Source: Vibrio algicola
GTDB taxonomy: Bacteria; Pseudomonadota; Gammaproteobacteria; Enterobacterales; Vibrionaceae
Length of the DNA: 64,000 bases
Assembly (NCBI RefSeq): GCF_009601765.2
Contig: NZ_CP045699.1
Location: 62,001-126,000 of the forward strand
Direction: 5' to 3'
The notes under the pieces: generated by a model
What the model was told of the DNA's origin: nothing
Seen by the model: the letters and a program-made list of their open reading frames with translations, nothing else
Databases searched by the model: none
Part shown: in pieces, positions 1 through 10,648 of the stretch
Numbering within the stretch: position 1 is the first letter of the stretch
Layout: every line of letters begins with the position of its first letter
Program-made: the position numbers and the translations under genes

Positions 1-498
1 GTTTATAGCAGCCGTGAAGGCGGGGTCAGTATTGTTTCAGCCTTCCACCAAGGTGGTGCAGAGTGGTATAGCTGGATACTTAAATTAGTATTGACCGCAT
101 TAACGCTATCGGTTGGGTTTAAAGGTGGTGAAGTGACCCCTTTATTCTTTATTGGTGCGACATTAGGTAATTCTTTAGCTTGGGTTTTAGGGGCGCCACC
201 TGAATTATTTGCCGCACTGGGTTTCATCGCTGTGTTTGCAGCGGCAACCAATACTCCGCTGGCATGTACTATCATGGGGGTTGAGCTATTTGGTTCTGAA
301 TACATACTCTATTTTGCTATTGCGTGTTATACCGCTTATTACTTCAGTGGGCATACTGGTATCTACTTATCTCAACGAGTCGCGGTGCCCAAATTGTTTG
401 ATCTAGAAGGTGAGGCTCCTTTTGATGGGAAAATTGGTCAATTAAGAGAGACTCACTCGAGTTTATTTGGATTATTAATTAACAAACTTAAAAAATAG
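1..498 (+). CDS. ClC-family chloride channel/antiporter, C-terminal part
   Basis: The reading frame is open from base 1, so the gene starts upstream and only its last 165 codons are here. They hold several hydrophobic segments and the stretch [19 protein letters not shown], which corresponds to the conserved ClC motif of the form GGxxxPxxxxGxxxG that lines the anion pathway. Later comes [19 protein letters not shown], also typical of ClC proteins. The family moves chloride or fluoride across the inner membrane, often in exchange for protons. No CBS domain follows, as in most bacterial members. The ion carried cannot be told from this fragment. Confidence 0.85.
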   Translation, partial: VYSSREGGVSIVSAFHQGGAEWYSWILKLVLTALTLSVGFKGGEVTPLFFIGATLGNSLAWVLGAPPELFAALGFIAVFAAATNTPLACTIMGVELFGSEYILYFAIACYTAYYFSGHTGIYLSQRVAVPKLFDLEGEAPFDGKIGQLRETHSSLFGLLINKLKK

Positions 499-516
499 TG
501 CTTAACATCACACTTT

Positions 517-545
517 TTGGTTTTGTTAGTTATTAAATCTAAAAT
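517..545 (+). promoter_or_regulatory. Candidate promoter of the thiamine operon
   Basis: TTGGTT at 517-522 and TAAAAT at 540-545 are separated by 17 bp and lie just ahead of the TPP riboswitch. Transcription would start near 552, so the whole aptamer would be in the leader. The -35 box is weak; this is prediction by eye. Confidence 0.45.
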
Positions 546-573
546 AGCTTGCTGAATATTTAAGCACTAAATA

Positions 574-674
574 TACTCTTCTGACTTGTCGGAGTGCCAT
601 AAGGCTGAGACCGCGTTGCGGGATCCGTTGAACCTGATCAGGCTAATACCTGCGAAGGGAACGAGAGAAGAGTA
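574..674 (+). promoter_or_regulatory. TPP riboswitch (THI element)
   Basis: The aptamer is recognised from its conserved blocks, including GGCTGAGA at 603-610, AACCTGATC at 631-639 and CTAATACCTGCG further on, ending in AAGGGAAC. The closing helix P1 pairs tactcttct (574-582) with agaagagta (666-674), a perfect 9 bp match. It binds thiamine pyrophosphate and lowers expression of the thiC operon that starts 125 bp downstream. I see no hairpin followed by a T-run before thiC, so control is probably at translation initiation or through Rho. Confidence 0.95.
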
Positions 675-757
675 ATTTTCTTATATTACCCATCTATAAA
701 TGTAACTGTGAATCCACAGATCTGCATTCTTGTGCATCAAATCCGTCAAGCATTTAC

Positions 758-2756
<1,999 letters not shown>

Positions 2757-2757
<1 letters not shown>

Positions 2758-4043
2758 TGGTACATATAAAGCTACCCTCACAACAACAAGCTCTGACTTC
2801 AATGATCACCAATTGTTTATCTGCTGCAAAGCAGGTAGGTTTTGCGATTGAAGATATAGCGATAAGTCCTGGTCATTGCGAATACATTGCTGTTATTGAT
2901 CAGGATCAGGCGACATGTTATTCGGTTTTGCATGATGCGGTGCAAGATCCTTCGAGTATTAATAATGCAGACCGTTATCTATTGTATTTGAATGGGCAAC
3001 CTCTACCAGAAATATTGAATGATAAAACGCTATATATTGATGCTTACTTTGAGGGTGAGTTACATGATGTATGGTTGAATGCAGAACAAGAGTATCGTGT
3101 ATTACGCTCCTCACATGTTATAGCTCCTCTACATAGTGAGCGTCATCTTGCGTGGTTTTTTACGTGCTTAAGTCTCGAGTTCTCGCTTCAAGATGCATTG
3201 ATGCTAGCCCGTGCTGCAATGACTGTACCGTTACCTCACAGCAGTATGAATAAATTACGCGAACCAGATTCGAGTGTTTCACGTGAAACATGGCCAACAG
3301 AACGCTTTTTATTCCCGACACCATTAATAATGGTTAATGAGCGAAGTGCTAAATTTAATTGGAACTGTATTGAGAAGCAATGGTTTGATTATCAACCAAT
3401 AGAGCGTGATAAATTTAACTTGTACCCAGTGGTGACTCATTACCGTCAAATCGAAAAATTGTTGATGCTAGGAGTTAAAACAGTTCAATTGCGAATAAAA
3501 AACCCGCTTCAGAAAGACCTAGAAGAGCAAATTAAACATGCGGTCGCATTGGGCGAAGAACATGATGCACAGGTGTTTATCAATGATTATTGGCAATTGG
3601 CCATAAAACATCAAGCTTATGGTGTACATCTAGGCCAAGAAGATCTGCAAGTGGCCGATTTGAAATTAATACAGCAAATGGGCTTACGTTTAGGACTCTC
3701 TACTCATGGATATTATGAGGTATTAAAAGCGGCACAATTTAACCCGAGTTATATTGCACTGGGGCATATATTTCCGACACCGACGAAACAAATGCCATCG
3801 AAGCCGCAAGGGGTCATTAAGCTTAAATTATATCAACAGATGATCAGCAGCTTAATGCCTCATGAACCGACGGTGGCGATTGGTGGTATTGACCTATCTA
3901 ACGCAAAACAAGTTTGGCAATGTGGTGTGTCGAGTTTGGCAGTTGTACGTGCCATTACCGAAGCTCCTGATATACAATTAGCCATCAATCAATTTGCACA
4001 AATTATGCAGGAGGATCTGGCTGATGTTGCCGAACCTGCATAG
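2757..4043 (+). CDS. thiE: Thiamine phosphate synthase ThiE with a long N-terminal extension
   Basis: Residues from about 222 to the end match full-length E. coli-type ThiE: YPVVTHY, QLRIKN, FINDYWQLAIKHQAYGVHLGQEDL, GLSTH, ALGHIFPTPTKQMPSKPQG and VAIGGI. This domain joins hydroxymethylpyrimidine diphosphate to the thiazole phosphate. The first 220 or so residues are extra. They include LSLEFSLQDALMLARAAMTV around 136-155, which resembles the C-terminal helix region of the ThiD kinase, and then VSRETWPT. I infer that the extension is a decayed ThiD-like domain, as no intact ATP-binding motif is seen. The ATG overlaps the thiC stop by one base. A perfect parS site lies inside the coding sequence. 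Confidence 0.93.
3275..3290. other. parS centromere-like site (perfect), inside thiE
   Basis: TGTTTCACGTGAAACA, a perfect 16 bp palindrome, matches the consensus parS sequence TGTTNCACGTGAAACA bound by chromosomal ParB. It is embedded in the N-terminal extension of thiE, where it encodes part of SVSRETW. ParB loaded here would help segregate the origin region. Confidence 0.93.
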
Positions 4044-4074
4044 TTAATAATTAAGCTTCAATCTAAGGCTATCT

Positions 4075-4824
4075 ATGAATGATTTACAGTTTCATCGCTA
4101 TCAACGTCAAATTATGGTTCCAGAAGTTGGGGAGTCGGGTCAGGAACTTTTATTGGCAAGTAAAGTTTTGATTGTTGGTTGTGGCGGTTTGGGTTCATCG
4201 GTAGCTTTATATCTTGCTTCGGCTGGTGTGGGTCAGTTGGTGGTGGCGGATGGTGATAGCGTTGAGTCTTCTAACTTACAACGCCAAGTGATTTATAGAG
4301 AATCCGATATTGGTGTTAATAAGGCCAAATCGACCGTTCATCAAATTAAACAACTTGATTCACAATCAAAAATCCGTGCAGTTGAATCATTCTTACAAGA
4401 TGAAAGACTAAAACTTGAAGTGATGATGGCGGATGTGGTGTTGGATTGCAGTGATAACTTCCCAACTCGGCAAGCGGTAAATAAAGCCTGTGTTGAATCG
4501 GGCACACCTTTAATTTCCGGCTCGGCAATTGGGTGGGTTGGCCAATTGATGACGTTTGATTTTAGGCAAAGTAAACAGCCTTGTTATCACTGTGCGGTTC
4601 CTTACCAAGATAATAGCGCAGGGTTAAAATGTTCTGAAAATGGTGTGATCGGACCGGTTGTCGGCACTTTAGGTAACCTTCAGGCATTAGAAGCAATCAA
4701 ACTGATAAGCAACAATACCAAGCTAAAGCCTAACGTTTTAAATTTATTTGATGGTCAAACGCTAGCTTGGCAAAAATTTAATATTAGCGTGGATCCTTCA
4801 TGTCCAGTTTGCTGTCATTTATAA
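4075..4824 (+). CDS. thiF: ThiS adenylyltransferase ThiF
   Basis: ThiF is an E1-like enzyme that adenylates the C-terminal glycine of ThiS, the first step in making the ThiS thiocarboxylate that donates sulfur to the thiazole ring. The nucleotide-binding loop GCGGLG is at residues 35-40. The zinc site is made by C170 and C173 (CYHC) and C243 and C246 (CPVC). The motif LDCSDNFPTR follows the fold of the MoeB/ThiF family. Its 249 residues are typical. It lies 31 bp after thiE, with a moderate ribosome site (CTAAGG), and 86 bp before thiS. Confidence 0.96.
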   Translation: MNDLQFHRYQRQIMVPEVGESGQELLLASKVLIVGCGGLGSSVALYLASAGVGQLVVADGDSVESSNLQRQVIYRESDIGVNKAKSTVHQIKQLDSQSKIRAVESFLQDERLKLEVMMADVVLDCSDNFPTRQAVNKACVESGTPLISGSAIGWVGQLMTFDFRQSKQPCYHCAVPYQDNSAGLKCSENGVIGPVVGTLGNLQALEAIKLISNNTKLKPNVLNLFDGQTLAWQKFNISVDPSCPVCCHL

Positions 4825-4910
4825 AGATGAAAGCCCTCTAACAGAGTTTAAGACTAGATAAACGGCAGATATGGAAGAGGAGGGACACGTTCAAATTTCT
4901 AGGATAGAAG

Positions 4911-5111
4911 ATGAATATAATGGTCAATGAAGAAGTGGTGCTACTGGATGGTGTGACTTCTGTGAGTGGCTTACTCACACAATTAGAAATTGAAATAAAC
5001 AATATAGCGATTACGGTAAATCACACCATCGTCCCACATTCTTGCTGGGACGAATTTGAGATTAATAGTGGTGATCAAATTTCTCTTTTCCAAGCAATAG
5101 CAGGGGGCTGA
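4911..5111 (+). CDS. thiS: Sulfur carrier protein ThiS
   Basis: This is a 66-residue ubiquitin-fold protein that carries sulfur as a C-terminal thiocarboxylate for thiazole synthesis. The required C-terminal Gly-Gly is present (FQAIAGG), and the central block is of the family type. Length equals that of E. coli ThiS when translation starts at ATG 4911, just after AGGATAG. A second in-frame ATG at 4920 has a more usual distance from that ribosome site, so the exact start is not certain. It sits between thiF, which adenylates it, and thiG, which uses it. Confidence 0.95.
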   Translation: MNIMVNEEVVLLDGVTSVSGLLTQLEIEINNIAITVNHTIVPHSCWDEFEINSGDQISLFQAIAGG

Positions 5112-5115
5112 GTGA

Positions 5116-5919
5116 ATGATATCTTCCACAATTGTGAAACCTAATACTTCATCAGATAGTCTAGTTATCGCCGATAAGATTTTTTCTTCTCGCCTTTTTA
5201 CCGGAACGGGAAAGTTCGCCAATCAATCAATAATGGCCAATGCATTGGAAGTTTCAGGAACGCAACTTTGTACAATGGCATTAAAACGGGTCAATATACA
5301 TAACCAAGATGATGATATTTTAAAGCCATTAATCAATGCAAAAATTAATTTATTACCCAATACCTCGGGCGCCAAAGGGGCGAAAGAGGCGATTTTAGCG
5401 GCTGAATTAGCGCGAGAAGCTTTGGCGACTAACTGGCTTAAATTAGAGATACATCCCGATCCTAAATACTTAATGCCTGATCCAATAGAAACCCTAAAAG
5501 CCGCAGAAGAATTAGTAAAGCGCGGTTTTGTCGTCCTACCTTACTGTCATGCCGATCCAGTTCTGTGTCGTCATTTAGAGCAAGTTGGATGTGCCGCAAT
5601 CATGCCATTAGGTTCGCCGATAGGGTCCAATAAAGGACTAGCATCGAAAGATTTTCTCGAAATTATTATCGATCAAGCAAACATTCCGGTGATTGTCGAT
5701 GCGGGAATTGGCGCGCCATCTCACGCAGCTCAAGCAATGGAATTGGGTGCAGATGCGGTACTGGTTAACACTGCGATTGCCTCTGCCAACGATCCGAACT
5801 TGATGGCAGAAGCATTTAAACTTTCAGTACAAGCGGGCAGAATCGCTTATCTTGCGGGATTAGCTGCGAGTAGTCATCAGGCGGTTGCATCAAGTCCATT
5901 AACCTCTTTTTTATCTTAG
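5116..5919 (+). CDS. thiG: Thiazole synthase ThiG
   Basis: ThiG forms the thiazole phosphate ring of thiamine from deoxyxylulose phosphate, dehydroglycine and the ThiS thiocarboxylate. It is a TIM-barrel enzyme. The Schiff-base lysine is K109 in NWLKLEI, followed by the family block [17 protein letters not shown] near the start and [11 protein letters not shown] near the end are also typical. It has 267 residues. The ATG is 4 bp after the thiS stop. A GTG at 5112 is a possible alternative start. ThiH, encoded next, supplies the dehydroglycine. Confidence 0.97.
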   Translation: MISSTIVKPNTSSDSLVIADKIFSSRLFTGTGKFANQSIMANALEVSGTQLCTMALKRVNIHNQDDDILKPLINAKINLLPNTSGAKGAKEAILAAELAREALATNWLKLEIHPDPKYLMPDPIETLKAAEELVKRGFVVLPYCHADPVLCRHLEQVGCAAIMPLGSPIGSNKGLASKDFLEIIIDQANIPVIVDAGIGAPSHAAQAMELGADAVLVNTAIASANDPNLMAEAFKLSVQAGRIAYLAGLAASSHQAVASSPLTSFLS

Positions 5920-5928
5920 GAGTGGGTG

Positions 5929-7041
5929 ATGAGCTTTATTGAACATTTTAAAAAATTAGATTGGGATAATATTAAGCTGTCGATATACAGCAAGACTGCG
6001 GAAGATGTAGAGCGAGCGCTAGGCAAAAATAAGCTTGATCTGGAAGATTTTAAAGCGTTAATCTCGCCGGCGGCCGAAAGCTATATCGAACAAATGGCGC
6101 AGCAATCTTATGCTCTCACTCGGCAGCGATTTGGTCATACCATGGGTTTTTACATCCCACTTTATCTATCGAACTTATGCGCCAATTCGTGTAGTTACTG
6201 TGGTTTTTCTATGGATAATCGCATCAAACGCAAAACATTAAATTTGAGTGAGATCAGCAGTGAAATCCGTGCGATCAAAGCGATGAAGTTCGATAGTGTT
6301 TTATTGGTAACCGGAGAGCATGAAACTAAGGTTGGAATGAAATACTTTCGCCAAACGCTACCCTTAATCAAGCAGTCATTCAACTATCTAGCCATGGAAG
6401 TCCAGCCGCTTGAACAGCATCAATACGCCGAATTGAAAACCTTAGGTTTAGATGCGGTGATGGTATACCAAGAAACCTATCATCCTTCTACTTATGCTCA
6501 GCATCATTTACGCGGCAATAAACAAGATTTTTATTATCGATTAGACACCCCTGATCGGCTGGCAAAAGCAGGCATCGATAAAATAGGCATTGGGGCTTTG
6601 ATTGGCTTAGAAGAATGGAGAACAGATTGTTTTTTCACTGCGACCCATTTGCAGTATCTTGAAAAACAGTACTGGCAATCACGTTACTCCATTTCTTTTC
6701 CAAGATTAAGACCGTGCGAAGGTGGTGTTCAACCTAAATCAGTCATGACAGATAAACAACTGGTACAGCTGATTTGTGCTTACCGCTTGTTTAACCCTCA
6801 AGTTGAATTGTCATTATCGACACGTGAATCGCCACAGTTTAGAGATAATGTTTTAGCGTTAGGGGTTACCAGTATTTCTGCAGCCTCCAAAACACAACCT
6901 GGGGGTTACGCTAATGCCGATGTTGAGTTGGAGCAATTCGCCATCAGTGATGAGCGTTCAGCGCAACAAGTAGAAGCGGCGGTAAAGTCGCGAGGATTTG
7001 AAGCTGTATGGACTGACTGGCATTCGGCTTACTCTGGTTAG
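5929..7041 (+). CDS. thiH: 2-iminoacetate (dehydroglycine) synthase ThiH
   Basis: ThiH is a radical SAM enzyme that cleaves tyrosine to give dehydroglycine and p-cresol, feeding ThiG in the oxygen-tolerant enterobacterial type of pathway. The cluster motif CxxxCxxC is at C84, C88 and C91 in NLCANSCSYCGF. The block SRYSISFPRLRPC is typical. I chose ATG 5929 rather than the GTG one codon earlier because AGGAG at 5918-5922 is 6 bp from the ATG. The protein then has 370 residues. It is the last gene of the operon and is followed by a parS site and a strong terminator. Confidence 0.96.
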   Translation: MSFIEHFKKLDWDNIKLSIYSKTAEDVERALGKNKLDLEDFKALISPAAESYIEQMAQQSYALTRQRFGHTMGFYIPLYLSNLCANSCSYCGFSMDNRIKRKTLNLSEISSEIRAIKAMKFDSVLLVTGEHETKVGMKYFRQTLPLIKQSFNYLAMEVQPLEQHQYAELKTLGLDAVMVYQETYHPSTYAQHHLRGNKQDFYYRLDTPDRLAKAGIDKIGIGALIGLEEWRTDCFFTATHLQYLEKQYWQSRYSISFPRLRPCEGGVQPKSVMTDKQLVQLICAYRLFNPQVELSLSTRESPQFRDNVLALGVTSISAASKTQPGGYANADVELEQFAISDERSAQQVEAAVKSRGFEAVWTDWHSAYSG

Positions 7042-7047
7042 TTTGAA

Positions 7048-7063
7048 TGTTTCACGTGAAACA
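7048..7063. other. parS centromere-like site (perfect), after thiH
   Basis: This is a second exact TGTTTCACGTGAAACA palindrome, starting 7 bp past the thiH stop and ending 3 bp before the terminator stem. Being in a noncoding gap, it is free of coding constraint. With the copy in thiE it places two perfect ParB sites 3.8 kb apart. Confidence 0.95.
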
Positions 7064-7065
7064 AT

Positions 7066-7100
7066 AAGGCCTAACATTAGCGATAATGTTAGGCCTTTTT
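7066..7100 (+). terminator. Rho-independent terminator of the thi operon
   Basis: A perfect 14 bp stem (aaggcctaacatta, 7066-7079, with 7084-7097) around the loop GCGA is followed by a T-run. It lies between convergent thiH and the aminopeptidase gene and may work in both directions. Confidence 0.93.
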
Positions 7101-7135
7101 CATTATTGTTTTAATAGTTACTATTTTCGATGATA

Positions 7136-8929
7136 TTAATCGGCGTAACGTAATGGTTGGGTTGCGTGTTGCAGCCAGATTTTAACCTCACTATTCACGA
7201 GTGGGCTTAAATCATCCCACACTTTCTGATGATAATCATTGAGCCAAGTGAGTTCTGGACGATTGAGCATATCAACATTGATCGCTCGCACATCAATAGG
7301 ACAACGGGTTAGAGAGTGCAATCCAAGCAGTTCCAGATCACCATTGGTTTCAACTGGATTAATTAACTCTAGGTTCTCGATCCGAATACCAAATTCATCG
7401 GTACGGTAATAACCGGGTTCATTTGAAACTACCATGCCCGCTTGCAGCGCCACACCATTATACGCAGGTGAAATACGCTGAGGGCCTTCATGCACACTTA
7501 AGAAGTGACCGACACCATGACCGGTACCGTGATCATAGTTATAGCCTTTTGCCCATAAAAATTGGCGGGCCAAAACATCCAGTTGACTACCTGTTGTGCC
7601 TTTGGGAAAGCGAGCACTGGCTAAAGCAATGTGACCTTTCAGCACTAAAGTATATTGTTGCTTCATAAATTCTGAAGGTGTTCCAATCGCAATAGTGCGA
7701 GTAATATCTGTGGTGCCATCTTGATATTGGCCACCAGAATCAACTAAGTACAAACTGTTTAAACTTAGCTTCCCAAACTCAGATTGATCGGCGTGATTGT
7801 AATGACACATTGCTGCATTGCTGCCTGCCGCTGAAATAGTATCGAAACTTAAATCGGCCAGAGTCGGATCTTGTTCGCGACATTGTTGTAGTTTGGTCGC
7901 TAACTGATCTTCATCATGCAGTCGACCACTCGCAACTTCTTTATCTAACCAACATAAAAAAGAAGACATCGCCACGCCATCTCGGACATGACAATTGATC
8001 ATCCCTTGTGCTTCAACGTTATTTTTACAAGCTTTAGGTAATAGACATGGATCCGCGGCAGGATGAATGATGGCCTTGTGCTTATTCAATATCAGTGAGT
8101 ACCACGCATTAGAAGTACTTGGATCGACTAATACTTTTTTAGTCGCCAATGAGGCTAATACTGTTTCAAGTTGCAGAGGAGAGTGAACACGTACATTGGC
8201 TCCAACATGTTGGGCGAAATTGTCTGGTACACGAGAGGGATCAATAAAGAAATCAACGCTACCATTTTGATGAATGATCGCTTGGCTTAATAGTACCGGC
8301 AGGCGAGAAACGTCTAAGCCACGAATATTAAGTAACCAGCACACCGAGTCTAATTGCGTCAATAAAGCTGCATCAAGGTTATCATTCACTAGAATATCAG
8401 CAATTTGTTGACGCTTGTCTGCACTTGATTGTCCTACCAGTTCAAGATCCATTAAACGCATTGATGATTCAATAGGATCGGGACGATCTTGCCAGATAAC
8501 ATCAATCGGATTGTGATCTAAGCTGATCAGCTGCAGTTGTTGTGATAACTGAACTTCGGCTTTCTCAAACCAAACCGCAGAGTGCATTTTTGGATCGATA
8601 GCAAGGCGTGCACCTTGTTTAAGATTTTGACTTGCCCATTGCAGAGGTGGTTGTTGAATTAGATGATGATAAGAGAAAATATCACTTGGTGCTTGTTTAG
8701 TGACTTGAATGGTATATCGACCATCGACAAAAATAGCCGCCTGATCTTGAGTGATGATTGCGGCACCGGCTGATCCGACAAAGCCCGAGATATAAGCAAG
8801 CCTTTCATTATGCAGTGGAATATATTCGCCCAAGTATTCATCTTCGTGAGGAATGATAACTGCATCGAGGTTGTTGTTGGTTAACCATTGGCGTAAAGCT
8901 TCAATGCGATCTGAAATGTTAAGTGACAT
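7136..8929 (-). CDS. Aminopeptidase P-family metallopeptidase (M24B)
   Basis: This predicted cytosolic Xaa-Pro aminopeptidase removes the N-terminal residue when proline is second. It has 597 residues, the long form related to eukaryotic APP1, with two N-terminal creatinase-like domains followed by the pita-bread catalytic domain. Metal ligands are visible in LVDSGGQYQDGTTDITRT (about residues 395-412), in HGTGHGVGHFLSVHEGP (about 468-484) and in the following NEPGYY and GIRIENL blocks. It is longer than E. coli PepP, so I give no symbol. It converges on the thi operon. Confidence 0.9.
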   Translation of the reverse strand: MSLNISDRIEALRQWLTNNNLDAVIIPHEDEYLGEYIPLHNERLAYISGFVGSAGAAIITQDQAAIFVDGRYTIQVTKQAPSDIFSYHHLIQQPPLQWASQNLKQGARLAIDPKMHSAVWFEKAEVQLSQQLQLISLDHNPIDVIWQDRPDPIESSMRLMDLELVGQSSADKRQQIADILVNDNLDAALLTQLDSVCWLLNIRGLDVSRLPVLLSQAIIHQNGSVDFFIDPSRVPDNFAQHVGANVRVHSPLQLETVLASLATKKVLVDPSTSNAWYSLILNKHKAIIHPAADPCLLPKACKNNVEAQGMINCHVRDGVAMSSFLCWLDKEVASGRLHDEDQLATKLQQCREQDPTLADLSFDTISAAGSNAAMCHYNHADQSEFGKLSLNSLYLVDSGGQYQDGTTDITRTIAIGTPSEFMKQQYTLVLKGHIALASARFPKGTTGSQLDVLARQFLWAKGYNYDHGTGHGVGHFLSVHEGPQRISPAYNGVALQAGMVVSNEPGYYRTDEFGIRIENLELINPVETNGDLELLGLHSLTRCPIDVRAINVDMLNRPELTWLNDYHQKVWDDLSPLVNSEVKIWLQHATQPLRYAD

Positions 8930-9204
8930 GTTTTATCCTTAATATAATGTGCAACTTCTAATTCATCTATTTATTTTTATGTTTCAAATATAACCTGATT
9001 AATCTTAACATTATCTCCTTATTGTTAAAGCTAAGCTTGTAGCAGATCGAGTACTGGACATAATAAGAAGGTATATTTCTACGTAGGGAATCTTAATCAT
9101 TCATCACCAATATAATTGATAATTTAATTTGCCAAAAACAATATGAAGCGTATATTTGACAACTCAAAAAATAAAAACCACCGATACGGAAACTTGAATC
9201 GCTT

Positions 9205-9489
9205 ATGTCTATTACCACTTATGAAATGGCTCGAATCTTAGAGCAATTAGAAGAAAGCCCAGAAAAAGTCATGTATGGAAAGTTACTAGCTGAACTCGGC
9301 AATCAAAGTGAAGAGCGCATTCGCAGCGCCGCTAAGCAGCTGCCATTAGAAACATTACGAGACATCATCTATCAATTTCAAACAGTCCTTGAATCGCGTA
9401 AAGATGAAAATATTCAATTGATCGCCCAAGATATGAAAGACAAAGGCTTTTCGATTGAAGAGTTAGAAAAATTTCTCGCTAAGAAATAA
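9205..9489 (+). CDS. Small helical protein of unknown function (94 residues)
   Basis: I do not recognise this protein with confidence. It is charged and almost entirely predicted helical, with no membrane segment and no cysteine. The stretch LPLETLRDIIYQFQTVLESRKDE, followed by DKGFSIEELEKFL, is reminiscent of the H-NS oligomerisation region, where a helix is followed by a DGIDPNEL-type segment, but there is no DNA-binding tail. If this is real it could act as an H-NS partner; that is inference only. The ATG has a weak ribosome site (ACGGAAAC). It stands alone, convergent with the EamA gene 8 bp away. Confidence 0.7.
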   Translation: MSITTYEMARILEQLEESPEKVMYGKLLAELGNQSEERIRSAAKQLPLETLRDIIYQFQTVLESRKDENIQLIAQDMKDKGFSIEELEKFLAKK

Positions 9490-9496
9490 ACTTATT

Positions 9497-10432
9497 TTAC
9501 CCTGAGCGAGTCGTCGATGTTGAACGATGTCGCTTGAATTTTATTTGCTGGATCATTAACCCAATCAAAATAAACACCAAGCCAATTATCGTCGATGGGT
9601 AAATTGTCTCGCCTATAATTTGAGATAGTAATATTAATGAAATAAATGGTGATAGAAATATAAAATTACTGATCCGAGCGGTATTCTGAGTGAGCTTTAA
9701 TGCGCTCAACCACAGCACAAACGTGATCCCCATTTCAAATAATCCAACATAAGAAACCGCCAACCATCCTTGCCAATTGATGTGAGACCATGCATGCCCC
9801 TCATGCCAAGCGGCAAATAATGAAAAAGGCAGGGAGATCAAAAAGCCAAGTAGCACCACGATGATAGGGTCGGATTTATTTTTAGTATTTAAGATCCAAT
9901 AAGATGCCCATAACAAAGTCGATAATAACGCCAGTATTACCCCTAGTGGACTCTCAAAGTGCAAGCCTAATAAGTCACCTTTGGTGGCAATGATTAACAC
10001 CCCAAAGTAACCTAAACCACAAGCGACCCAATCTTGACGGCGAATTTTTTGACCTAAAAATATCGCCGCCATTAAGGTTAAAGTGATCGCCCAACTGTAG
10101 TTTAAAGGCTGAGCCTGTGAGGCGGGTAGTAGTTCATAGGCTTTAAATAAAATCAAATAATAGCCAAAGGGATTAATTAATCCTAATAGAAGGAAGAATT
10201 TAGGATTGGCTTTAAAAATTGGAACGATTTGGTTTAACTTGCCTTGATAGCCACAAATCAGTAATAAGGTGAAGGCGGAAACGATACTGGCAACCAATAG
10301 CATTTGAATTGGACTAAATTGTGCCAAAGTTAGTTTGAAAGCGGTGGCAACGGTTGACCATAGTAATACCGCGCTTAACCCAAGCACCACGGCAGTGCGT
10401 TCATTGTTTGTAGAAGGCATAATTATTTCCAT
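9497..10432 (-). CDS. EamA/DMT-family transporter
   Basis: This is an inner membrane protein of about 311 residues with ten predicted helices arranged as two EamA repeats, the usual drug/metabolite transporter layout. Substrates of such proteins vary (amino acids, metabolites, drugs) and cannot be predicted here. The first repeat contains LYPASQ-like text (ELLPASQAQPLNYSW) and the second ends with FLSPFISLILLSQIIGE and a C-terminal helix. A second in-frame ATG at 10420 has a better placed GGA ribosome site than the one at 10432 and may be the true start. Confidence 0.88.
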   Translation of the reverse strand: MEIIMPSTNNERTAVVLGLSAVLLWSTVATAFKLTLAQFSPIQMLLVASIVSAFTLLLICGYQGKLNQIVPIFKANPKFFLLLGLINPFGYYLILFKAYELLPASQAQPLNYSWAITLTLMAAIFLGQKIRRQDWVACGLGYFGVLIIATKGDLLGLHFESPLGVILALLSTLLWASYWILNTKNKSDPIIVVLLGFLISLPFSLFAAWHEGHAWSHINWQGWLAVSYVGLFEMGITFVLWLSALKLTQNTARISNFIFLSPFISLILLSQIIGETIYPSTIIGLVFILIGLMIQQIKFKRHRSTSTTRSG

Positions 10433-10567
10433 TTTAACTGCTAAATCCCTACCTATCCGTCTTACTTGATCCGTTGCTTTGTTGTCTGTACAGCAACTTC
10501 ATTGCGCCCAAGAATAGACTGGACATTTATACAGTATATAATATGATTTATACTTAGTCATAGCCAT

Positions 10568-10601
10568 CAACAATGTTATCTATTTATTGATAACGTTGTT
10601 G
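10568..10601. repeat. Inverted repeat upstream of rmuC
   Basis: caacaatgttatc (10568-10580) is repeated inverted at 10589-10601 with one mismatch, around an 8 bp AT-rich loop. It lies 47 bp before the rmuC start. There is no T-run after it, so it could be an operator or an mRNA leader hairpin and not a terminator. Confidence 0.6.
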
Positions 10602-10648
10602 ACGAGAGAGTCACCACGATTGCTACATTACATGTCATAAGGATTTAT

